A DNA stretch of 6,825 nt. Source: an uncultured Clostridia bacterium. Its GTDB lineage: Bacteria; Bacillota; Clostridia; Oscillospirales; Acutalibacteraceae. The notes under the pieces are model-generated. The model saw only the letters and a list, made by a program, of their open reading frames with translations. It ran no database searches and was not told where the DNA came from. The position numbers and the translations under genes were made by a program. The stretch spans positions 1-6,825 of the forward strand of contig CAMWIZ010000045.1 of assembly GCA_947174455.1 (NCBI GenBank), in the 5' to 3' direction. Of this stretch, positions 6,265 through 6,825 are shown one piece after another (within the stretch, counting starts at the first letter, position 1; every line of letters starts with the position of its first letter).

Positions 6265-6803
6265 AAATGTGACGGCAGCTTCTTGGAAACTCCTATCAAA
6301 TTATCGTCAAGAACAAGATTATTAAGAAAGGGATCCACCACAATTTGGTCTATTCCCTCAAGCCCGTCAAGTATTTTAAGCACCTGTACATAGGGCAGAT
6401 TTACCGATGAAAAGCCTTTCATGCTTTCATGCTGCATATTTTCCTTGCGTGAGTATATAGGAATATACTGCGAACCGTCCTTTGTGCCGAGAATCTGCGG
6501 TTTTACCGTCATGGAATGCTTAACGGGTACAGCAAGGGGGTTCTCCTTTGCCAGCAATTCCATATCTGCCCCTTTCATGGTAACAACAGCAGGCAGCCAC
6601 ACACACGAATCCTTTAGACAGGTTAGAACAGCGAACATATTCTCTTGACTTCTGTTATTCAGAAAACGCAGAATAAGCGCGTTAAGCACAGTTCCGTCCT
6701 TTAGGCTTTCCGCCGTTATCTTGACCCTTTTTGGCTGTGAGCTTGTTTTATCTTGACCTTTATTTGTATTATTGTTATTGTTTGATTTTACTGAAGCTTT
6801 CAT
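6255..6803 (-). CDS. SseB-family N-terminal-domain protein
   Basis: 182-aa cytosolic protein. After a low-complexity, Asn-rich, basic start (MKASVKSNNNNNTNKG, 1-16) comes a domain from about 39 with features I associate with the SseB N-terminal domain: a helix containing FLNNRSQENMFAVLTCLKDS (48-67), VWLPAVV, a middle segment VKPQILGTKDGSQYIPIYSRKENM (100-123), and the closing pattern DQIVVDPFLNNLVLD (152-166), where the family has IVINPF-like residues. SseB was named from an Escherichia coli protein reported as a serine-sensitivity enhancer, but the domain has no firm biochemical role, so none is assigned here. ATG 6801-6803 has CGGAG upstream at normal spacing. The promoter is outside the window or in the last 22 bases. 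A terminator at its stop separates it from the next unit. Confidence 0.85.
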   Translation of the reverse strand: MKASVKSNNNNNTNKGQDKTSSQPKRVKITAESLKDGTVLNALILRFLNNRSQENMFAVLTCLKDSCVWLPAVVTMKGADMELLAKENPLAVPVKHSMTVKPQILGTKDGSQYIPIYSRKENMQHESMKGFSSVNLPYVQVLKILDGLEGIDQIVVDPFLNNLVLDDNLIGVSKKLPSHLKK

Positions 6804-6825
6804 AATTTTTCTCCGAATTTTAAAT

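Noticed and set aside
6760..6785. Trinucleotide-like repeat encoding the Asn run of the SseB-domain protein as a phase-variable tract
   Set aside because: Units are mixed AAT/AAC and interrupted, and any change of a whole codon would keep the frame, so switching is unlikely.

Overview
All genes in this window lie on the minus strand, so transcription runs from high to low coordinates. The bacterial genetic code, strong GGAGG-type ribosome binding sites, moderately low G+C (judged by eye, not counted) and the gene families point to a Gram-positive member of the Clostridia. An Oscillospiraceae/Ruminococcus-like organism is my best guess. This is inference from gene content; there is no rRNA or other marker here to prove it. 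I see no mobile element, tRNA, CRISPR array or phage gene.

Right-hand part (6803 down to about 4800): an SseB-domain protein ends in its own intrinsic terminator, which overlaps its stop codon. A recognisable promoter at 6185-6213 then drives a two-gene unit: a soluble protein with an N-terminal helical region and two zinc ribbons, and a small multi-spanning membrane protein of unknown function. The leader of this unit is almost entirely two abutting 30-nt hairpins. A strong intrinsic terminator at 4800-4834 closes the unit.

Left-hand part (about 4750 down to 27): after a 388-base gap holding the terminator, an extended -10 promoter and a structured leader, three genes follow. They are an FHA-domain/FtsW-RodA (SEDS) fusion, a short class B penicillin-binding protein, and FolC (folylpolyglutamate/dihydrofolate synthase). 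The SEDS protein would polymerise lipid II into glycan and the neighbouring PBP would cross-link it, making a cognate synthase pair. The FHA domain suggests control by a Ser/Thr kinase through phosphothreonine binding. The fusion and PBP genes are separated by 101 bases dominated by a long hairpin. FolC follows with no visible promoter of its own, and its start is best placed at a GTG rather than at the upstream ATG.

The gene families are known. What stands out is the set of non-coding structures: the tandem hairpin leader, a leader with two mutually exclusive folds at the ribosome binding site, and the intergenic hairpin between the two partner cell-wall genes.
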